A DNA stretch of 64,000 nt, from positions 1 to 64,000 of the forward strand of contig NZ_FOVH01000024.1 in NCBI RefSeq assembly GCF_900115095.1, in the 5' to 3' direction. The notes below the pieces were generated by a model, which was given only the letters and a program-made list of their open reading frames with translations, was not told the origin of the DNA and did no database searches. This DNA comes from Actinomadura madurae (lineage in GTDB: Bacteria; Actinomycetota; Actinomycetes; Streptosporangiales; Streptosporangiaceae). Made by a program: the position numbers and the translations under genes. Every line of letters begins with the position of its first letter. The first letter of the stretch is position 1. Of the stretch, positions 60,301-64,000 are shown piece after piece.

Positions 60301-60792
60301 ATGGGGGGCATCGTGAGTCAGGACGACAGGCGGGGCGCCGGGCAGGGTGCGGCCGGGACGATGCGCAAGCGGGGGGACGACGGAGGGTCGAGCGAACTCG
60401 TCACCCCCGGCGGCAACACCAGGATCGCTGACGGTGTCGTCGCGAAGATCGCCACTACGGCCGCCAGGCAGGTCGGCGGCGTGCACGAAATGGGCGCGGG
60501 CGTATCCCGGGCGCTCGGATCGGTTCGGGAGCGTCTGCCGGGCGTGACGGCCGACAGCTCGCAGGGCGTGGCCGTGCAGGTCGGTGAGCGTCAGGCGGCT
60601 GTCGACATCGACCTGGTCGTCGAATACGGGCTGTCGATCCCCGACCTGGCCGCCGCCGTTCGCACCAACGTCGTCAACGAGATCGAGCACATGTGCGGCC
60701 TGGAGGTCGTCGAGGTGAACATCACCGTGGACGACGTCCACATGCCCGGTGACGAGCCGGAGGCGCGGCCCGAGGAGTCCCGAGTTCGATGA
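60301..60792 (+). CDS. Asp23/Gls24-family envelope stress protein (163 aa)
   Basis: ATG 60301 is chosen. After a disordered start of about 40 residues, the Asp23 domain is complete: TRIADGVVAKIATTAARQVG, VAVQVGERQAAVDIDLVVEY and IEHMCGLEVVEVNITVDDVH. In Gram-positives Asp23 is held under the membrane by AmaP and responds to cell-envelope stress. It is the first of six mostly overlapping genes (60301-63041), among them two further Asp23-like proteins and AmaP, so they work as one complex. Confidence 0.9.
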   Translation: MGGIVSQDDRRGAGQGAAGTMRKRGDDGGSSELVTPGGNTRIADGVVAKIATTAARQVGGVHEMGAGVSRALGSVRERLPGVTADSSQGVAVQVGERQAAVDIDLVVEYGLSIPDLAAAVRTNVVNEIEHMCGLEVVEVNITVDDVHMPGDEPEARPEESRVR

Positions 60793-61274
60793 ACTCTCCG
60801 ACGGACGTCGTGGGCGCGTCCCAACAGCCCTGGTCAGGGGCCGCCGGCGAACCGGGTCCGGCCGGAGGGCAAGGGCCCTACGAGCCGGGGCTCGTCGCCG
60901 GGGCGGCGCGACCGGGCGCCCTGTCAAGCGAGAGACCGCCCGGCGGGACCAGCGCGGTGGCCGCCCGGTCATGGACAGCGCCCAGCCGCCGGGAGCCGCT
61001 CGCGGAGCTGGCGGAGCGGGTCGCGGAGAAGGCCATGGCGTGCCCGGACGTACTGGGCCTGACGGCCGGTCCCCGCGGCTGGATCGTGACCTACCGCGTC
61101 GGGCCCCCGTTCGCGGGGGTCGCCGTTCACGAAGCGGTGATCGAGGTGGGGGTGGTCGTCCGGTACGGACGCCCGTTCGCCGAGATCGCCGAGGATGTAC
61201 GGCGTCTGGTCAGTCCTCTTGCCGGTCGGAGGACGGTGGATGTGCTGATCGGGGACGTGGCCGATGGCGGGTAA
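60789..61274 (+). CDS. Asp23-like protein (161 aa)
   Basis: ATG 60789 overlaps the previous stop (ATGA). The first 80 residues are Gly/Pro/Ala-rich and disordered. Then a divergent Asp23-like fold follows (LAERVAEKAMACPDVLGLTA, VHEAVIEVGVVVRYGRPFAE, EDVRRLVSPLAGRRTVDVL). It is probably a partner of the two other Asp23 proteins of this operon. Confidence 0.75.
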   Translation: MNSPTDVVGASQQPWSGAAGEPGPAGGQGPYEPGLVAGAARPGALSSERPPGGTSAVAARSWTAPSRREPLAELAERVAEKAMACPDVLGLTAGPRGWIVTYRVGPPFAGVAVHEAVIEVGVVVRYGRPFAEIAEDVRRLVSPLAGRRTVDVLIGDVADGG

Positions 61275-61298
61275 GCGTTAGCCGAGTGGGAGATCCAG

Positions 61299-61502
61299 AT
61301 GGATGTGAGAGTGCTGTGGCCCGTGGTCGGCCTGGCCTTCGGGGTGGCCCTGGGGTTCGCCGGAGCGTTCGGTGGTGCCGGGCCGTTCTTCCTCGTGCTG
61401 TTCCTGGGCGCGCTCGGGTTCGTGGTCGGCCGTGTCATCGAGGGCGGTCTCGACCTCCGGGAGATCTTCTCCCCGGGCGGCGCGGGACGGCGCCCGCGAT
61501 GA
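61299..61502 (+). CDS. DUF2273-like small membrane protein (67 aa)
   Basis: ATG 61299 starts MDVRVLWPVVGLAFGVALGF. It is almost wholly hydrophobic with two helices (LWPVVGLAFGVALGFAGAF and FFLVLFLGALGFVVGRVI), then GGLDLREIFSPGG. This is the size and pattern of DUF2273 proteins, which accompany Asp23/AmaP genes. The stop overlaps the next start (ATGA). Confidence 0.82.
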   Translation: MDVRVLWPVVGLAFGVALGFAGAFGGAGPFFLVLFLGALGFVVGRVIEGGLDLREIFSPGGAGRRPR

Positions 61503-61852
61503 CGAAGACCGAGCGGGGCAGGACGACGATTCGCGACCGGGCCGTCGCGCGCATCGTCGTCAAGGCCGCGCAGGATGTCGAGGCGGTCGGCGGGCTCGGC
61601 CGGACGATCGCCGGCGTGCCGGTCCCCGGGCGGCGCCCCGCCCGCACCGAGGTGTGGGTGAACGGCGACATCGTCACGGCCAAGGTCGCTCTGTCGGTGA
61701 CGTACCCGATGCCGGTGCGCGCTGTCGCCCGCCGGGTGCGCCAGAGCGTCCGCGATCGGGTGATGGGATTGACCGGACTCACCGTCCGGCAGGTGGACGT
61801 CGACGTAGCCGAGCTGGGGCGTCCGGCGGCGGGTGAGAGGACGGTGCTGTGA
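61499..61852 (+). CDS. Asp23/Gls24-family protein (117 aa)
   Basis: ATG 61499 overlaps the DUF2273 stop. The full-length Asp23 core is TTIRDRAVARIVVKAAQDVE, TEVWVNGDIVTAKVALSVTY and VMGLTGLTVRQVDVDVAELG. It lacks the disordered N-terminal extension of the first copy. It is the third Asp23-type protein of the operon. Confidence 0.87.
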   Translation: MTKTERGRTTIRDRAVARIVVKAAQDVEAVGGLGRTIAGVPVPGRRPARTEVWVNGDIVTAKVALSVTYPMPVRAVARRVRQSVRDRVMGLTGLTVRQVDVDVAELGRPAAGERTVL

Positions 61853-62457
61853 CCGCGCACGCCGGTGCCCGGCCCGCCACCGAGCCGCGCACCCGCGTGA
61901 CCGGTACGCGTAAGGCCGACCGGGCGGCCAGGCACGCGTTCCGTTCGCGCCGGGTGCCGTCGGCCCTCGCCGGGGCGCTGCTGATGGCGGCGGCCGGCGT
62001 GCTGACGGCGATCGAGGTCATCTCGGCGTTGCTGGACCGCCAGGCCCACATCTTCCCGCACGGGTGGGTGCAGGACGCGGAGTGGAACGACTGGTACGTG
62101 CTCGCGATCTTCGCGACTCTGGCGCTGATCGGCGTCTTCTTCGTGCTGGCCGCCCTGCTGCCGGGCACGTCCCGGATCGTCCCGCTGCACGGGCGGGACT
62201 CGGGCCTGGTCATGGGGGTGAGCAGGCGTGGGCTCAAGCGCGTCGTCGCCGCCGCGGCCGAAGGGGCGCCGGGCGTGTCGGGTGTCCGGAGGGTGCGGCT
62301 GCGCCGTCGGCAGGTGAAGGTGGTCGCGGAGACGCCCGTTCATGCCCCGGCGAGGCTGGACGAAGGGGTTGCCGAGGCCGTCCGTGAGCGGCTCGATCAG
62401 CTTGGGCCGCTGCCCAGTCGCTCGGTCGCGGTGCGGATGCAGCACCGGGAGGGGTGA
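61849..62457 (+). CDS. DUF6286-like membrane protein (202 aa)
   Basis: GTG 61849 overlaps the upstream stop (GTGA). A basic N terminus precedes two membrane helices (VPSALAGALLMAAAGVLTAI and WYVLAIFATLALIGVFFVLA). The C-terminal part is cytoplasmic with a small alpha/beta domain (GLVMGVSRRGLKRVVAAAAE, VRRVRLRRRQVKVVAETPVH) that looks like another Asp23-type partner. The family is found in the same operon type across actinomycetes. Confidence 0.75.
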   Translation: MTAHAGARPATEPRTRVTGTRKADRAARHAFRSRRVPSALAGALLMAAAGVLTAIEVISALLDRQAHIFPHGWVQDAEWNDWYVLAIFATLALIGVFFVLAALLPGTSRIVPLHGRDSGLVMGVSRRGLKRVVAAAAEGAPGVSGVRRVRLRRRQVKVVAETPVHAPARLDEGVAEAVRERLDQLGPLPSRSVAVRMQHREG

Positions 62458-63041
62458 TGGTGATGGACCGCCGTCCCGCGCACGTCAACCGCACCGGCCT
62501 GATCCTGCTCGGCTTCGTCCTCGCCGCCGCAGGGGGCGGTGGCTTCGCCCGCGGCCTGGGCGCCTTCGGAGACACGCGGGCCTCCGCCCCGGTGCTCACC
62601 GGCCAGGCCCGCCGCTTCGCCGATGACCATGGCTGGTTCTGGCCCGCCGTCGCTGCGGCTGCCGTCGTCTTGGCGCTGCTGGGACTGGCCTGGCTGCTCA
62701 TGCAGATCCGCTCGGGCCGATTGCGGGGCCTGGCGCTGGAGCCGGACGCCGAGGCCGGCACGACACGGGTGGAAGCCAAGGCCATCGCGGGCGCGCTCGA
62801 AGCGGAGATCGGAGAGTACCCGGGCGTGCACAGGGTGCGGGCACGGCTGATCGGTTCGTCCAAGCGCTCCGAGCTGCGCCTGAACATCGCCTACGGGCAG
62901 GATGCGGACCCCGCCGAACTTCGGCGGCGCATCCAGGACGAGGCCATCCCCCGGCTCTGCACCGCTCTCGAACGCGGGTCGATCCCCACCGTGGTGCGAC
63001 TGCGGCCTCTACCCGGAAAGCAACCCGCAACCGTCATCTGA
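62454..63041 (+). CDS. amaP: AmaP-like membrane anchor (195 aa)
   Basis: GTG 62454 overlaps the previous stop; ATG 62463 is another possible start. Two membrane helices (TGLILLGFVLAAAGGGGFAR and WFWPAVAAAAVVLALLGLAW, followed by WLLMQIRSG) precede a cytoplasmic domain (TTRVEAKAIAGALEAEIGEY, VHRVRARLIGSSKRSELRLN) as in alkaline-shock-response membrane anchor AmaP. It should tether the Asp23 proteins of this operon to the membrane. It is the last gene of the operon. Confidence 0.8.
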   Translation: MMVMDRRPAHVNRTGLILLGFVLAAAGGGGFARGLGAFGDTRASAPVLTGQARRFADDHGWFWPAVAAAAVVLALLGLAWLLMQIRSGRLRGLALEPDAEAGTTRVEAKAIAGALEAEIGEYPGVHRVRARLIGSSKRSELRLNIAYGQDADPAELRRRIQDEAIPRLCTALERGSIPTVVRLRPLPGKQPATVI

Positions 63042-63243
63042 AACGCGGTGGCTCGGCGACGTGAACCGATCTTGGTTCCCGCGGTCACCACGTGGCCGGT
63101 TCGGATACCACCACGCCTCTCTACCGCCCGCCGCACGACGTGCGGAGCACCCGCCGCGCGACGGGGCAAGTATTCGTGGTGACGAACGTTTTGACGTTCC
63201 AGCAGGTCAGAGGGTTATCTGAAAATCCGTTGCCGGTCAGGCG

Positions 63244-63294
63244 TTGACCGTGGCCAGGCGCGTGCCTACTGTGCCGGGGGTAAGAGGTCTTACC
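63244..63294 (+). promoter_or_regulatory. Promoter and palindromic operator of the UxaA-type operon
   Basis: TTGACC (63244-63249) and TACTGT (63267-63272) are spaced 17 nt. Directly after, GGTAAGA-GG-TCTTACC (63279-63294) is a perfect 7-bp palindrome that would cover the transcription start. The half-site GTAAGA/TCTTAC with a short spacer resembles GntR-family operators. No regulator gene is seen within the window. Confidence 0.7.
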
Positions 63295-63308
63295 TTTCGG
63301 AGGCAAGA

Positions 63309-63608
63309 GTGAATCAGCCACCCGGTTTCCTCGCTCACTACGAGGGGGACTCGGTCGCGGTCGCGGTCAGGGACGTCGCGGCCGGCCCGGCGCAGTGCGG
63401 CTACCTGCGCGGGCCGGACGCCGTGGACCTGGAGGTGCTCCAGGACATCCCGCTCGGGCACAAGGTCGCCCTCGTCGACATCCGGCAGGGCGAGGACGTG
63501 CGGGAGTACGGGGCCCGCACCGCGGTCGCGTCCGCGGACATCAGGAAGGGCGAGTACGTCCACGTTCACAACGTGAGGAGCGCGCGGTGGCAGAACAGCA
63601 TGGCCTGA
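63309..63608 (+). CDS. UxaA-family SAF-domain subunit (99 aa)
   Basis: GTG 63309 follows GGAGG at 6 nt. The sequence GPDAVDLEVLQDIPLGHKVA and SADIRKGEYVHVHNV is the SAF domain found at the N terminus of altronate and galactarate dehydratases. In split systems it is a separate small subunit, as here. It overlaps the start of the large subunit gene by 22 bp. Confidence 0.87.
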   Translation: MNQPPGFLAHYEGDSVAVAVRDVAAGPAQCGYLRGPDAVDLEVLQDIPLGHKVALVDIRQGEDVREYGARTAVASADIRKGEYVHVHNVRSARWQNSMA

Positions 63609-64000
63609 CGGGATACCGCCGGGAGAACGGCACGGTCGGCATCCGGAACCACACGGTCATCCTCCCCGTCGACGACCTGTCGAACGCGGCGGCCGAGGCG
63701 GTCGCGAAGGTCGTGCCCGGCACCCTCGCCCTGCCGCACGCCTACGGGCGGCTCCAGTTCGGCGAGGACCTCGAACTGACCTTCCGCACGCTCATCGGCA
63801 CCGGCCGCAACCCCAACGTGGGCAGCGTCGTCGTCATCGGGATCGAGCCGAACTGGACGAACCGGGTCGTCGAGGGCATCGCCAAGACCGGCAAGCGGGT
63901 CGAGGGCCTCGCCATCGAGGGCGTCGGCGACCTGCGCACCATCGAGCGGGCGTCCCGGATCGCCCAGCGGTTCCTCCAGGAGGACAGCGAGCGCGGCCGC
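63587..64000 (+). CDS. UxaA-family hydrolase large subunit (partial, runs off the window)
   Basis: GTG 63587 starts VAEQHGLTGYRRENGTVGIR, with NHTVILPVDDLSNAAAEAVA following. This is the N-terminal part of the D-galactarate/altronate dehydratase family, Fe-dependent lyases that dehydrate sugar acids or related hydroxy acids. 138 residues are visible; the rest lies beyond 64000. The substrate is open. Confidence 0.85.
   Translation, partial: MAEQHGLTGYRRENGTVGIRNHTVILPVDDLSNAAAEAVAKVVPGTLALPHAYGRLQFGEDLELTFRTLIGTGRNPNVGSVVVIGIEPNWTNRVVEGIAKTGKRVEGLAIEGVGDLRTIERASRIAQRFLQEDSERGR

Noticed and set aside
1..64000. CRISPR arrays, rRNA genes or a polyketide/NRPS cluster
   Set aside because: No regular repeat-spacer array, no rRNA-like sequence and no synthase domains were seen anywhere in the window.

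Overview
The window is high-GC actinomycete DNA. Strong third-position GC, XRE/DUF5753 + DUF397 gene pairs, a mycothiol-dependent isomerase-family enzyme, an Rv3645-like membrane adenylate cyclase, an Asp23/AmaP operon and frequent GTG/TTG starts point to Streptosporangiales, probably near Actinomadura. This assignment is an inference; the window holds no rRNA.

Bases 1-2732 are mobile DNA: the tail of one IS5-family transposase, then a complete 2,002-bp IS5-family element (314-2315) with 25-bp terminal inverted repeats and a TAA target duplication. It carries two extra genes beside its transposase, and the transposase needs a -1 frameshift at a GGGAAAC heptamer. Bases 2733-11226 look like an integrated element. 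A 46-bp copy of the 3' half of tRNA-Phe lies at the left end and the same 46 bp lie inside the intact tRNA-Phe at the right end, with a tyrosine integrase next to it. Its cargo is a DUF6461-like protein, a secreted NucA/NucB-type nuclease, a secreted beta-propeller protein, a small basic protein and IS debris (ISAs1, IS110, IS3). tRNA-Asp follows tRNA-Phe.

11.6-23.3 kb: amino-acid permease, HAMP-linked adenylate cyclase, secreted glycerophosphodiesterase, LysR regulator, orphan histidine kinase, a cyclic-nucleotide-binding protein fused to a degenerate cyclase domain, an XRE/DUF397 pair, and a tripeptidyl-aminopeptidase-like hydrolase that has lost its catalytic serine region behind a promoter with four 11-nt-spaced repeats. 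23.4-31 kb: a probable conflict module (EACC1 protein + membrane-anchored caspase), a LysR-SDR-NmrA cluster, and a 979-residue protein joining a right-handed beta-helix to two CbbX/SpoVK-type AAA+ ATPases. 31-38.6 kb (minus strand): AlkB, UbiB/ABC1 kinase, XRE, XRE-ImmA/IrrE metallopeptidase with an unknown partner, an orphan solute-binding lipoprotein and membrane proteins.

39.6-47.4 kb is a probable regulon: a sugar-type ABC importer, a TetR repressor, an acyl-CoA ligase and a cupin, with three related near-palindromic sites on the two promoters and in the TetR-ligase intergenic region. 47.6-60 kb carries hypotheticals, an EEP-family hydrolase, a SnoaL/DUF1214/SDR/sulfotransferase cassette, a methyltransferase, a lipid kinase and lipoproteins. 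60.3-63.0 kb is a six-gene, mostly overlapping Asp23/AmaP envelope-stress operon. The window ends in a two-gene UxaA-type (altronate/galactarate dehydratase) operon behind a perfect operator palindrome.
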